From: an uncultured Clostridia bacterium
Lineage (GTDB): Bacteria > Bacillota > Clostridia > TANB77 > CAG-508
Direction of reading: 5' to 3'
Length of the DNA: 64,000 bases
Assembly: GCA_934120645.1 (NCBI GenBank)
Contig: CAKOUO010000003.1
Location: forward strand, 1 to 64,000
In this document: positions 41,135 to 50,571 of the stretch, one piece after another
Layout: every line of letters begins with the position of its first letter
Numbering within the stretch: the stretch's first letter is position 1
Position numbers and translations under genes: made by a program
Notes under the pieces: model-generated
Databases searched by the model: none
The model's input: the letters and a program-made list of their open reading frames with translations, nothing else
What the model was told of the DNA's origin: nothing

Positions 41135-41986
41135 ATGAAGATATTAGAATTACAATTTAGACTTCGGAATCCATTTGTAGAACTGTCTGATTTATTTCAG
41201 GCTTTCAATAATATGGTTTATGCAGGTCAAATTTCACAGACCAAAATTGAAATTAACAACTGTACTGAAGATGGTAATACTATTTATTACCTTTGTATCG
41301 ATTTATATCGAGGCAAGGATTCTTTTTCATCACTTAGTATCAAACGTGATCTACAGCATGAGCCTTCAGCTGAATTATCAACTCAGTTGAAACAGTTCTA
41401 CAAACTTCAGAAAGGGGAGAAGAAATATTTTCCATTTTTTCATGTTGATAAAACTGGGACGATTATTACTATATCTATTTATAGTAAATTTCCTTCAGAT
41501 TTTGTTTTATCAACACCAGATGACTATATTAATGAGTCCTTAAATTCTAGCAATACAGAAATTTTGTATTTAAGTTTTTGGGCTCGCAAGCCTTTTGAGT
41601 CATTATCTGGCTTATTAGGAGCTGTTAACAAAATGTATAAAAATAATGTTAGTAGCTTTATTTACATCAAGTCATCATGCGATGAAAAAGCAGCTTATCT
41701 TAATATGCTTTTTCTATTCGAAAATAAGTCAAGACCTTCTTTTTCTATAACAATTGGTCTTGTTGGAAACTCAATTCCACCAAAATATCAGATTGACCTG
41801 GCAAAATTCAACTTTGCTTGCTCTCAGATCCCTAATTACTGTCCAGTTTTTCTGAATTGCCTTGTAACATCTGATACTAATTGTGGACCAGCTATTCAGA
41901 TTCATGTTTATGAATCTACAAATTCCGAAACTAGAGAAAAGATAGACAATCAGTTTAAATTACTGGATTCTATCGCTCCTCTGTAA
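41135..41986 (+). CDS. Orphan protein with two homologous halves
   Basis: The 283-residue soluble protein was not recognised. Halves 1-125 and 143-275 are alike. Each opens with LxLxFRxRxPFxxLSxLxxAxNxM (LQFRLRNPFVELSDLFQAFN and LSFWARKPFESLSGLLGAVN). A cysteine-containing strand pair follows, then a serine-rich segment (SLSIKRDL and SFSITIGL), then a C-terminal IQIHVYES-like strand (TISIYSKF in half 1). This suggests an internally duplicated beta-rich domain. Codon use (CTG, CAG, CGA, GCC) differs from neighbours. It is monocistronic with its own promoter and a shared terminator. Transfer is possible. Confidence 0.75.
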   Translation: MKILELQFRLRNPFVELSDLFQAFNNMVYAGQISQTKIEINNCTEDGNTIYYLCIDLYRGKDSFSSLSIKRDLQHEPSAELSTQLKQFYKLQKGEKKYFPFFHVDKTGTIITISIYSKFPSDFVLSTPDDYINESLNSSNTEILYLSFWARKPFESLSGLLGAVNKMYKNNVSSFIYIKSSCDEKAAYLNMLFLFENKSRPSFSITIGLVGNSIPPKYQIDLAKFNFACSQIPNYCPVFLNCLVTSDTNCGPAIQIHVYESTNSETREKIDNQFKLLDSIAPL

Positions 41987-41987
41987 A

Positions 41988-42030
41988 AAAAAGACTGAAA
42001 ACTTGTATTCAAGTTTTCAGCCTTTTTTTT
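41988..42030. terminator. Bidirectional terminator between the 41135 gene and rpsR
   Basis: AAGACTGAAAACTTG pairs with CAAGTTTTCAGCCTT around TATT, with A runs on the left and T runs on the right. It serves both convergent genes. Confidence 0.92.
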
Positions 42031-42031
42031 A

Positions 42032-42313
42032 TTATTGTTGTGCATAAGGTAATACTGCTATATGTCTAGCTCTCTTTACAGCTATTGTAATATCTCTTTG
42101 ATGTTTAGCACATGCACCTGTTGTTCTTCTTGGTAAGATTTTTCCTTTATCATTAACAAATTTTTTTAATTGATCTGCATTTTTGTAGTCTAATTCAAAG
42201 TTTTTATCACTACACATTACACATACTTTCTTTCTTTGTTTTCTGAATTTTGGATTGTAATCTTCATCATAATTTTTATTATTATTTCTTTTATTTTGTT
42301 TTTTGTCTGCCAT
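42032..42313 (-). CDS. rpsR: 30S ribosomal protein S18
   Basis: The 93-residue protein has a basic N-terminal extension and two Cys in KVCVMCSDK. The S18 core follows (LDYKNADQLKKFVNDKGKIL, then PRRTTGACAKHQRDITIAVK). The cysteines and a later CAKH can form a zinc site, so this is a C+ (zinc-binding) S18. It is the last gene of rpsF-ssb-rpsR, ending at a shared terminator. Confidence 0.97.
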   Translation of the reverse strand: MADKKQNKRNNNKNYDEDYNPKFRKQRKKVCVMCSDKNFELDYKNADQLKKFVNDKGKILPRRTTGACAKHQRDITIAVKRARHIAVLPYAQQ

Positions 42314-42339
42314 TTTTTATTTCCCCCTCTCGTAATAAA

Positions 42340-42762
42340 TTAGAATGGTAGGTCATCAGCTGAAGATGTTTCGAAATCTGATCCCATACTTCCTGGCATT
42401 GTATTACCAAATGTATTTTCAAATGTTCCTGCATCTCCGTCTCTTCTACTATCAGCAAAATACGCTTCTTCTGCAACTACTTCTGTTACATAGTGTTTTA
42501 CTCCTTGGTCATCATCCCAAGTTCTAGTTTGTAATCTACCTATTATTCCTACTTGTTGACCTTTCTTAAAGTATTTACTACAAAACTCTCCTAGTTTACT
42601 CCAAGCAACGATATTTATAAAATCTGCTTGTCTTTCTTCTCCTTGTCTAACAAATCTTCTATTTACTGCTAAGCTAAAAGAAGCAACTAGAGTATTATTA
42701 GTTTGTGTATATCTTACTTCTGGATCTCTTGTAAGTCTTCCCATTAATATTACTTTGTTCAT
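42340..42762 (-). CDS. ssb: Single-stranded DNA-binding protein
   Basis: This 140-residue SSB has an OB fold with MNKVILMGRLTRDPEVRYTQ, VASFSLAVNRRF, ADFINIVAWSKLGEF and KKGQQVGIIGRLQTRTWDD. A short linker follows and the acidic partner-binding tip DDLPF is intact. The start at 42762 has AAAGGATG upstream; eight earlier in-frame codons overlap that site. It sits between rpsF and rpsR in the common Firmicutes operon. Confidence 0.97.
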   Translation of the reverse strand: MNKVILMGRLTRDPEVRYTQTNNTLVASFSLAVNRRFVRQGEERQADFINIVAWSKLGEFCSKYFKKGQQVGIIGRLQTRTWDDDQGVKHYVTEVVAEEAYFADSRRDGDAGTFENTFGNTMPGSMGSDFETSSADDLPF

Positions 42763-42823
42763 TTTTATCATCCTTTCGTTCTTCAAATAATTACTTTAAT
42801 TTAGGTCCCACTTTTTTCTAAAT

Positions 42824-43102
42824 TTATTTTTTTATAACGATAAATTTTATTACATCGTCTGTAATTCTATAAACTCTTTCAAGTTCATCTATTGAATCTG
42901 GTTTTGCTTCAAAAGTAAATACCATGTATGTACCTTCTTTGAATTTTTTGATTTCGTAAGCTAATTTCTTTTTACCTACATTTTCTACAGATTCTACTTT
43001 TCCATTTTCATTAATTAATCCTGTGAATTTTTCTTCTAAAGCTTTTAAACCTGCTTCATCAACATTTGGATTAACAATGATAACACTTTCGTATTTATTC
43101 AT
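42824..43102 (-). CDS. rpsF: 30S ribosomal protein S6
   Basis: The 92-residue protein has MNKYESVIIVNPNVDEAGLK, the strand VESVENVGKKKLAYEIKKFK, and TYMVFTFEAKPDSIDELERV ending RITDDVIKFIVIKK. S6 pairs with S18 on the 30S platform, and the two genes are co-transcribed here with ssb between them. The start at 43102 has GGGAGG upstream. It lies just after the terminator of the P-type ATPase gene. Confidence 0.97.
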   Translation of the reverse strand: MNKYESVIIVNPNVDEAGLKALEEKFTGLINENGKVESVENVGKKKLAYEIKKFKEGTYMVFTFEAKPDSIDELERVYRITDDVIKFIVIKK

Positions 43103-43159
43103 TATTTTCACCTCCCTATGGATTTTATAACCTAACTCTTAAGTTAAGTAGAGATTTAA

Positions 43160-43194
43160 AAATAGCTATGCCATTTTCAAAGCATAGCTATTTT
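43160..43194 (-). terminator. Terminator of the P-type ATPase gene
   Basis: AAATAGCTATGC (43160-43171) pairs with GCATAGCTATTT (43182-43193). On the minus strand it follows the stop codon directly and ends in TTTTT. Confidence 0.9.
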
Positions 43195-43195
43195 A

Positions 43196-45844
43196 TCATA
43201 TTTTTCCAGATTTTGCAATGGGTTTTGTAAAAAAGTTTCCATATTTAATGTCATTTTGTTTCTTCTGTATTTCCATTATAGGAATAGGAATAATTGAAAT
43301 TATTAATGTAATAATCCATTGTGTTATATTTAGACTTGTTAATTCAAATATTTTTGCAAATAATGGAACTATTACTACTATTATTTGTATAAAAGCCCCT
43401 AATATAAAACTTCCTATTAAATATTTATTTTCAAACAATCCTGTTTCAAATATAGATCTTTCACTTTTTATATTTAAACTGTGAACTAATTCTAATAATC
43501 CAATTGATAAAAATGCCATTGTTCTTCCTACTTCTAAACTATAAAATTTGTTTCCTATACTAAAAGCAACTAATGTAAGCATTCCTATCATTATTCCTTC
43601 TACAATAATTTTTCCCCATAATCCATCTGAAAATATTCCTTTTTTATTGTTTATTGGTTTTCTATTCATAATATTTTTTTCCGGTTTTTCAAGTCCTAAT
43701 GCTATTGCTGGTAATGAGTCTGTTACTAAATTTATCCATAACAATTGTATTGCTAATAGAGGAGATTTTAATCCTAATACTAACCCCATAAATATTGTAA
43801 CAATTTCCCCTATATTTGTTGATAATAAAAAATGTATTGCTTTTTTTATATTATCATAGATATTTCTTCCTTGTTTTACTGCTTCAACTATTGTTACAAA
43901 ATTATCATCAATTAATATTATATCTGCAGCATTTTTTGCAACATCTGTTCCGTTTTTTCCCATGGCAATTCCTATATCTGCATTTTTTAAAGCTGGGCTA
44001 TCATTAACACCATCTCCTGTCATTGCTACAACTGCTCCATTTCTTTGCCATGCTTTTACAATTCTTACTTTGTGTTCTGGTGTAACTCTTGCAAAAACTG
44101 AATATTCTTTTATATTTTTTTCTAATTGTTTTTGTGTCATTTTATCTAATTCTTGACCGGTTATTGCCTTATCACTAAACTCTAAAATTCCTAGGTCTTT
44201 TGCTATTGCTTTTGCTGTTTCTAAATGGTCTCCTGTTATCATTACGGTTTTTATTCCAGCATTTTTACATGTCTTTACAGCTTCTTTTACGCCTTCTCTT
44301 GGTGGATCTATCATTCCTATTAAACCTATAAATGTTAGATTATTTTCTATAGTTTTACTATCTAATTTACTTGGTAATTCATTTATATCTTTATATGCAA
44401 CAGCAATTACCCTTAATGCATTATGTGCCATTTGTTCATTATCATTTTTTATTCTAAATTTATCTAGACTTTGTACTTTAATATTTTGATTTGTATCTAT
44501 GTCTGATACTTCTTTTGAACATTTTTCTAGCAAAACATCTGGTGCTCCTTTGCATATAACTCTATATCTATTTCCCATTTTATGTATTGTTGTCATCATT
44601 TTTCTACTAGAATCAAATGGTATTTCACTAATTCTAGGAAGTAATTGTTCCATATTTTTTTTGTTAAATCCTATATTTATTCCTTCTTCTACAATTGCCT
44701 TTTCTGTTGCTTCTCCTGTTACAATTTTTTCTCCATTTTCCACTACAACTTCACAATCTGTGCATAATGTTGCCATTTCTATTGCAAACTTCTTACTTTT
44801 AGCTTTTATATCTACTACTTTCATTTTATTTTTAGTTAATGTTCCTGTTTTGTCAGAACATATAACATTGCTACTTCCTAATGTTTCAACTGCTGGTAAC
44901 TTTCTTATTATACTATTTCTTTTTGCCATTTTAGTTACTCCTATTGATAACATTATTGTAACTATTGCAGGAAGTCCCTCTGGTATTGCTGCAACTGCAA
45001 GTCCTACTGCTGTCATAAACATTTCTATTGGATCTATATGTTTTATAATTCCTATTAAAAATATAATAATACATATTATTAAACATGCTATTCCTAAAAT
45101 TTTTCCTACTTCTCCTAATTTTCTTTGCAATGGTGTTTCTGGTGCCTTGTCTTCTATAATCATATTAGCAATTTGTCCTACTTTTGTGTTCATTCCTGTT
45201 TCTGTAACTACTGCCTTTCCATGTCCATTTACTGTAATACTTGCCATAAATGCAAGATTTTTCATATCTCCCAATGGTATATCTTTTTTACATATTATAT
45301 TTGCATCTTTTAAGCATGGTTCTGTTTCGCCTGTTAAAGATGACTCTTCAATTTTTAGATTATAACTTTCTAGTATTCTACAATCTGCTGGCACATAATT
45401 TCCTGCTTCTAAAATAATAATATCTCCTTTTACTAATTCTTCTGCATTAATTTCCATGTATTTGCCATTTCTTATTACTTTTGCTAATTGTGGTGTCATT
45501 TGTTTTAAAGCTTCTATTGATTTTTCAGCTTTTGCCTCTTGAATTACACCCATTAAAGCATTAAATACTACTATTCCTATTATAATTATTGAATCAACGT
45601 AATCATTTTCTCCTTGCATTTTTGAAATTACTGCTGAGATTATTGATGCTATTATTAGTATTATTATCATAAAATCATTAAATTGTTTTATAAATTTTAT
45701 TAAAACGCTTTCTTTCTTTTTTTCTTGTAATTTATTTTTTCCATATTTTTGTTGTCTTTCTTTTATTTCTTCATCTGTTAATCCTTGTTTTTCATTTGTT
45801 CCTAGTTTTCTTAATGCTTCTTCTTTTCTTAATGTTTGCCACAT
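43196..45844 (-). CDS. Calcium-translocating P-type ATPase (type IIA/B)
   Basis: The 882-residue cation ATPase starts with an N-terminal cation-ATPase domain (TLRKEEALRKLGTNEKQGLT). The actuator motif is SLTGETEP, the phosphorylation motif SDKTGTLTKNKM and the hinge TGDGVNDSPALKNADIGIAM. Membrane segment 4 has VAAIPEGLPAIVTIMLSIG (PEGL, calcium site II Glu) and segment 6 has LLWINLVTDSLPAIALGLE (N and D of SERCA-type sites). These residues support Ca2+ export. The start at 45844 has AAAGGAG upstream. In spore formers such pumps are upregulated during sporulation, but that is not shown here. Confidence 0.93.
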   Translation of the reverse strand: MWQTLRKEEALRKLGTNEKQGLTDEEIKERQQKYGKNKLQEKKKESVLIKFIKQFNDFMIIILIIASIISAVISKMQGENDYVDSIIIIGIVVFNALMGVIQEAKAEKSIEALKQMTPQLAKVIRNGKYMEINAEELVKGDIIILEAGNYVPADCRILESYNLKIEESSLTGETEPCLKDANIICKKDIPLGDMKNLAFMASITVNGHGKAVVTETGMNTKVGQIANMIIEDKAPETPLQRKLGEVGKILGIACLIICIIIFLIGIIKHIDPIEMFMTAVGLAVAAIPEGLPAIVTIMLSIGVTKMAKRNSIIRKLPAVETLGSSNVICSDKTGTLTKNKMKVVDIKAKSKKFAIEMATLCTDCEVVVENGEKIVTGEATEKAIVEEGINIGFNKKNMEQLLPRISEIPFDSSRKMMTTIHKMGNRYRVICKGAPDVLLEKCSKEVSDIDTNQNIKVQSLDKFRIKNDNEQMAHNALRVIAVAYKDINELPSKLDSKTIENNLTFIGLIGMIDPPREGVKEAVKTCKNAGIKTVMITGDHLETAKAIAKDLGILEFSDKAITGQELDKMTQKQLEKNIKEYSVFARVTPEHKVRIVKAWQRNGAVVAMTGDGVNDSPALKNADIGIAMGKNGTDVAKNAADIILIDDNFVTIVEAVKQGRNIYDNIKKAIHFLLSTNIGEIVTIFMGLVLGLKSPLLAIQLLWINLVTDSLPAIALGLEKPEKNIMNRKPINNKKGIFSDGLWGKIIVEGIMIGMLTLVAFSIGNKFYSLEVGRTMAFLSIGLLELVHSLNIKSERSIFETGLFENKYLIGSFILGAFIQIIVVIVPLFAKIFELTSLNITQWIITLIISIIPIPIMEIQKKQNDIKYGNFFTKPIAKSGKI

Positions 45845-45954
45845 AATATTCACTCCTTTGTATATTTGTTATTTAAATATATGTGGCTTGTACTTTTTTA
45901 TTCCAAAGTAACAACATTATTTTTTTGTCATATTATGTTGTAAGAGGTGTTATT

Positions 45955-46536
45955 ATGGTAAATTCATTACTTTTGGCAATATCGAGTAGTATTGATTCAC
46001 TTGGAATAGGAATTACATATGGAATTAAAAATACTAAAATATCTAAATTAGGAAAATTAATTTTGTTTGCAATATCACTTATAACAACATATATATCAAT
46101 ATTTTTTGGAAACTTTATTCAATTTATATTTCCAAAAGCTTTTACAAATTTTTTAGGCTGTTTTATATTAATTTGTATGGGAATATACATTTGTTTTCAG
46201 GCTTTAAAAAAAGAAAAGGTTTCTCAAAATATATTTAATAGTCCAATTTCTTCAGATTTAAATCACTCAAAAATTATTGAACCACAAGAATCTTTGTTTT
46301 TGGCTATTGCTCTTTCTTTAGATAGTTTTTGTATTGGTATTTGTGGTGCTATTACAGATTTTAATTTGACACTTTTTCCTTTTTTAGTTAGTATTTTACA
46401 ATTAGTTTTTCTTAACTTAGGGGCTTATTTAGGAATTCATATTAGAGAATTTTGTAAATTGCCTCCTAATATTTGGTCTATTATTTCTGGTTTGCTATTA
46501 ATTTTTATAGGATTTTTTAAATTTATTGCATTTTAA
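45955..46536 (+). CDS. ytaF: Sporulation membrane protein YtaF (MntP-like fold)
   Basis: The 193-residue membrane protein has six hydrophobic segments with two homologous halves. The first half has LLLAISSSIDSLGIGITYGI and the second has LFLAIALSLDSFCIGICGAI; the paired S-x-D-S motifs are typical of YtaF/MntP-type transporters. The middle loop is acidic and polar. YtaF is a conserved sporulation-associated family whose substrate is unknown. The start at 45955 has AAGAGGTG upstream; the longer frame from 45883 has no ribosome site. Confidence 0.88.
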   Translation: MVNSLLLAISSSIDSLGIGITYGIKNTKISKLGKLILFAISLITTYISIFFGNFIQFIFPKAFTNFLGCFILICMGIYICFQALKKEKVSQNIFNSPISSDLNHSKIIEPQESLFLAIALSLDSFCIGICGAITDFNLTLFPFLVSILQLVFLNLGAYLGIHIREFCKLPPNIWSIISGLLLIFIGFFKFIAF

Positions 46537-46554
46537 TTCAATTTATTGTATAAT
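46526..46554 (+). promoter_or_regulatory. Sigma-A promoter of the 46586 gene
   Basis: TTGCAT (46526-46531) and TATAAT (46549-46554) have a 17-nt spacer. The -35 lies inside the last ytaF codons. Confidence 0.75.
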
Positions 46555-46585
46555 ATATATTATAAAACAACAGGAGGTTTTGCTT

Positions 46586-46810
46586 ATGGCAAAGAAGTTA
46601 ATTATTAAGAACAACGACGAAATTTTATTTTTTGTATCAGGTGCAAAAAATGAAATCAAAACCTTTATCGATTGGGTTCGCAATTATGAAAGAGGCATTT
46701 TTAATAAAAAAGAAAATGCAATCATTTGCGCAACACCATCTGATTTAACCGCTTGCCGGTTAAAAGCACTTCGGCAGAAGTTAAAAATCGAAAAGAGTGA
46801 TGTCGCTTGA
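46586..46810 (+). CDS. Small orphan protein (74 residues)
   Basis: The product starts AKKLIIKNNDEILFFVSGAK, continues EIKTFIDWVRNYERGIF and ends TPSDLTACRLKALRQKLKIE. It is soluble and probably alpha/beta. The family is not recognised. Codon use includes CGG, GCC and ACC, unlike the A/T-ending codons of ytaF and smc around it. The ribosome site AGGAGG is 8 nt before ATG, and it has its own promoter and terminator. It fits the set of single-gene cassettes found in this window. Confidence 0.7.
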   Translation: MAKKLIIKNNDEILFFVSGAKNEIKTFIDWVRNYERGIFNKKENAIICATPSDLTACRLKALRQKLKIEKSDVA

Positions 46811-46856
46811 TGCTTAATAATTTATACTAATATTATAACATTAGTATATTGTAACA

Positions 46857-46896
46857 AAAAAAGCTGGAGGTTACTTAACCTCCGGCTTTTTTATTT
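46857..46896. terminator. Terminator shared by the 46586 gene and smc
   Basis: AAAAGCTGGAGGTTA pairs with TAACCTCCGGCTTTT (one mismatch), with T runs on both strands, between convergent genes. Confidence 0.9.
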
Positions 46897-46911
46897 TTAT
46901 CTTTGTATATT

Positions 46912-49900
46912 TTATTGTTTCAATTTCATAGATAATAATTTAGAAATACCGCTTTCTTCCATTGTAACTCCATATACTGTATCAGCTGCTTCCATTGTTC
47001 CTTTTCTATGTGTTATTACTAAAAATTGTGTATGCTCTGTGAATTTTTTTAAATATTCAGCATATCTAAATACATTAACATCATCTAATGCAGCTTCTAT
47101 TTCATCTAATACACAGAATGGTGCTGGATTTATTTTTAAAATTGCAAATAATAATGCTATTGCTGTAAATGCTCTTTCTCCTCCTGATAATAACATCATA
47201 TTTTGTAATTTCTTTCCTGGTGGTTGTACTGTTATTTCAATTCCACATTCTAATACATTGTTTTCATCTTCTAATGTTAATTCTGCTTTTCCGCCTCCGA
47301 ATAGTTCAGCAAATACCTCTCCAAAATTTTTATTTATAATTTTAAATTTTTCGTTAAATTGTTCTTTCATAATTTGTGTCATGTCTGAAATAATTTTTCT
47401 AAGTTTACTCATTGTGTTTTCTAAATCTAATCTTTGTTCACTCATAAAGTCATATCTGTCTTTTAAATTCTTGTATTCTTCTATTGAGTCTACATTAACA
47501 CTTCCTAGTTCTCTAATTTCTGTTCTTAATGCATTTACTCTTCTTTGTGTTAATGCAACATTTTCTGGCTTTGGATATTCTTGTGTATTATTAGGTGTAA
47601 GCTCATATTCTTCCCACATTTTATTAATAACATCGTTTATATCTTCTTCAATTTTTGTCTTTTTTACTTCTAATTTTACAAGTTGTGCTTTTAAATCTTC
47701 AATTACTTTAAACTTAGCTGTTATTTCATCTTCTTGTTTAGAAAGTTTTTCACTTTTTTGTGTTCTTTCTTTTTTTAATTCTTCTATTTTAGAGCTGCTA
47801 TTATTAACACTTTCTTTAACTTCCTCTATTTTTTGTAATGTCTCTTCAATTGATTTTTCTAGTTCTTCATTATCTATTTTTATTTGTTCAATTTGTTTTT
47901 TCTTATTTTCTATACTGATATGTGCATTTTCTAATTCTTGATTAATTCTTTCTTGGATTTCTTGAATTGATGCTTCACTTTCGTCAAATGATGATACAGA
48001 AATTTTTAAATTTGTTATATCAAAATTTAAGTCATCAATATATTTTTGGTCATCTTTATTTAGTTCAGCAAATTCTGTAATTATTTTAGAAAGTTCTTCA
48101 TTCTGCTCAATAATTTTATTTATCTCTACTTGTAAATCTCCTTTTGTTGAAACTGCCTCTTCTTTTTGTTTTTCAATATTTGATTGTTCTTCTTTTAATC
48201 TATTTAGGCGTTTTTCAAGTTTTTCAATATTTTCATTTATTGAAATAACTTTTTGTTTCTCAGTTGCATATGTAATATCGATTTCTTGCAATTCTTTTTC
48301 TAAATTAGCAGATAACTCTAAAATTCCTTCTATTGATTCTTCATATTCTTGTTTTTCATCTTCAAGTTTTTGAATTTTTGCTTTTATATCTTTTATTTCT
48401 TTTTCTAATTTTTCAATTTCCTTGCCTCTACCTAAAATGTTGACTGTTTTTTTAGCAACTGAACCACCTGTAATTGCTCCTGAAGGATTTATTAAATCAC
48501 CTTCTGTTGTTACAATTCTAAATGTATATCCATTTTGTTTTGCAACTCTAATTGCAGTATCCATATTGTCAACAATTACAGTTCTACCAAGTAAATTCAA
48601 GATTATTTGTTCATATTTCTTATTGTATTTTACTAAATCTGATGCAATTCCTATAACACCATTTTCCTTACCTTTTATTTTATCTAGTTTTCTTCCTTTT
48701 ACAGATGATATTGGTAAAAATGATGCTCTACCTAAATTGTTTTTTCTTAAATGTTCAACCAATTTTTTAGCATCATCTTCTGTATCTGTTACAATATTTT
48801 GAAGACTTGCGCCTAAGCACATTTCAATTGCTGTTTCTAATTCTTCTGGAACTTCAATAATATTGGCTAAAACTCCATGCATACCTTTTCCAAGTTCTTT
48901 TATATTTTCGCAATCTTTTAGTAATGATTTTACACTTTTTATATAACCTTCTTTTTCTCTTTCTGTTTCTATTAAGAACTTTAATTTGGATTCCTTTATT
49001 CTCATTTCACTTGATAAAATATTTATATTATTTTCAAATGATTTTATTTTTTTATTTGCTTCTTCTCTTTGCTCTGATACTTCATTTAATGATTTTTGAG
49101 CCTTATTTTTCTTGTTTTCAATTTCATTAAATTGTTTTGCAATATCTTCTTTATTTAAACGTGTTGCATCTAATTCTGAAATTGTTGATTGCATTTCTTG
49201 TTTTATTTGTGTTTGTCTTTTTTCAAAGTTTTGGTAATTTATGTTTTGTGTATTTATTTCTGATTGAAGTTCATATTTTTTATCTGTATTTTCTTCTACT
49301 GTATGCTTATATCCTTCTATTTCTAATTCCTTAGAAGATAATTTTTTTGTTATTTTATCTAGTTCTATTTGTTTTTCGTTCAACTCTTTTTCGAATTTTT
49401 CTTTATTTTGTTTTAAGTTATCTTTTTTTGCTTCTTTTTGCTCAATTTCTTCTTTTAGTTCTTGAATTTTAGCATTTTGTTCTTCAATTTCTTTTTGATA
49501 TCTATCATTATTTTCGTTATTATTTGCAATTCTTGTTTTTGCTACATTTATATCAGAATTCAATTGTTCAATTTGTTTTTGACTTTCAAATCCTATATTT
49601 GACATATTTTCTATTTGTTCTGTTATTTCATCTATATTAGCTTTTAACTCTTCTTTTAAAATTTTTACTTTTTCTAATTTTTCTTCTTCATCATTACATT
49701 GTGATTGCATTATTTCTATGTCTTTTACAATTTCCTGTAAATTTTCTTTATATTTTTCAATATTATAAATAAATAATCCAATTTCTATATTTTTTAACTC
49801 TTCTCTTAAATTCAAATATTTTTTTGCCTTATCTGCTTGAACTTGTAATGGCTCTAAATTACCTTCTATTTCTGTTAAAATATCATTAATTCTAAGAAGA

Positions 49901-50460
49901 TTTAATTTTGTATGTTCTAACTTCTTTTCTGATTCTTCTTTCCTTGTTCTATATTTTACAATTCCTGCAGCCTCTTCAAAAATATGTCTTCTATCTTCAG
50001 ATTTATTACTCAAAATTTCATCAATCTTACCTTGCCCAATTATTGAATATCCATCTTTACCAATACCAGTATCCATAAATAATTCTAAAATATCTTTTAA
50101 TCTACAAGGAGTCTTATTTATATAATAGCCAGTTTCACCACTTCTATAAATTTTTCTTGTAACAGTCACTTCTGTATATTCAATTGGCAATGAACCATCT
50201 GTATTATCAAATACTAATGAAGCCTCCGCAAAACCTAATGATTTTCTATTTTGAGTTCCCGCAAATATGATATCTAAAGATTTAGTACCTCTTAAAGACT
50301 TCATACTTTGTTCTCCCAATACCCATCTGATAGCATCTGATATATTACTTTTTCCTGATCCATTTGGCCCAATTACAGTCGTTATACCAGGTCTTAATTC
50401 TAACACTGTTTTATCTGCAAAGGATTTAAATCCTTGTAATTCTAATCTTTTTAAATACAT
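46912..50460 (-). CDS. smc: Chromosome segregation SMC ATPase
   Basis: This 1182-residue condensin subunit has a head with Walker A ITTVIGPNGSGKSNISDAIR, a long coiled coil (about 170-500), a hinge (about 500-680, with GVLANIIEVPEELETAIEM and GGSVAKKTVNILGRGKEIEK), and the return coiled coil. The head is completed by the signature MMLLSGGERAFTAIALLFAI and Walker B PFCVLDEIEAALDD. It acts with ScpA and ScpB; scpB is at 16763. The ATG at 50460 is preferred over GTG at 50472, which overlaps the AAAAGGTGAG ribosome site. A lone REP-like arm lies in its leader (50480-50514). Confidence 0.97.
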   Translation of the reverse strand: MYLKRLELQGFKSFADKTVLELRPGITTVIGPNGSGKSNISDAIRWVLGEQSMKSLRGTKSLDIIFAGTQNRKSLGFAEASLVFDNTDGSLPIEYTEVTVTRKIYRSGETGYYINKTPCRLKDILELFMDTGIGKDGYSIIGQGKIDEILSNKSEDRRHIFEEAAGIVKYRTRKEESEKKLEHTKLNLLRINDILTEIEGNLEPLQVQADKAKKYLNLREELKNIEIGLFIYNIEKYKENLQEIVKDIEIMQSQCNDEEEKLEKVKILKEELKANIDEITEQIENMSNIGFESQKQIEQLNSDINVAKTRIANNNENNDRYQKEIEEQNAKIQELKEEIEQKEAKKDNLKQNKEKFEKELNEKQIELDKITKKLSSKELEIEGYKHTVEENTDKKYELQSEINTQNINYQNFEKRQTQIKQEMQSTISELDATRLNKEDIAKQFNEIENKKNKAQKSLNEVSEQREEANKKIKSFENNINILSSEMRIKESKLKFLIETEREKEGYIKSVKSLLKDCENIKELGKGMHGVLANIIEVPEELETAIEMCLGASLQNIVTDTEDDAKKLVEHLRKNNLGRASFLPISSVKGRKLDKIKGKENGVIGIASDLVKYNKKYEQIILNLLGRTVIVDNMDTAIRVAKQNGYTFRIVTTEGDLINPSGAITGGSVAKKTVNILGRGKEIEKLEKEIKDIKAKIQKLEDEKQEYEESIEGILELSANLEKELQEIDITYATEKQKVISINENIEKLEKRLNRLKEEQSNIEKQKEEAVSTKGDLQVEINKIIEQNEELSKIITEFAELNKDDQKYIDDLNFDITNLKISVSSFDESEASIQEIQERINQELENAHISIENKKKQIEQIKIDNEELEKSIEETLQKIEEVKESVNNSSSKIEELKKERTQKSEKLSKQEDEITAKFKVIEDLKAQLVKLEVKKTKIEEDINDVINKMWEEYELTPNNTQEYPKPENVALTQRRVNALRTEIRELGSVNVDSIEEYKNLKDRYDFMSEQRLDLENTMSKLRKIISDMTQIMKEQFNEKFKIINKNFGEVFAELFGGGKAELTLEDENNVLECGIEITVQPPGKKLQNMMLLSGGERAFTAIALLFAILKINPAPFCVLDEIEAALDDVNVFRYAEYLKKFTEHTQFLVITHRKGTMEAADTVYGVTMEESGISKLLSMKLKQ

Positions 50461-50479
50461 TTTTTCTCTCACCTTTTTT

Positions 50480-50514
50480 GGTCATTAGGGACGCCCCTTT
50501 TTGACAACTTTTTT
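50480..50514. repeat. Single REP-like arm C upstream of smc
   Basis: TCATTAGGGACGCCCC followed by TTTTTGACAACTTTT matches the arm of pair A except for a shortened left end (GGTCA for TTGTCA). No partner arm was found nearby, so this copy is unpaired. Confidence 0.85.
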
Positions 50515-50540
50515 GATGTTTACATTTTACTATATAAAAT

Positions 50541-50571
50541 AACAAAAAGCAAGAAATTTTTTCTTGCTTTT
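50541..50571 (-). terminator. Terminator of the 50570 gene
   Basis: AAAAGCAAGAA (50545-50555) pairs with TTCTTGCTTTT (50561-50571). The minus strand continues TTTTGTTATTTT. It overlaps the stop codon by two bases. Confidence 0.88.

Noticed and set aside
42291..42476. Minus-strand frame overlapping ssb and rpsR
   Set aside because: It is out of frame with both conserved genes.
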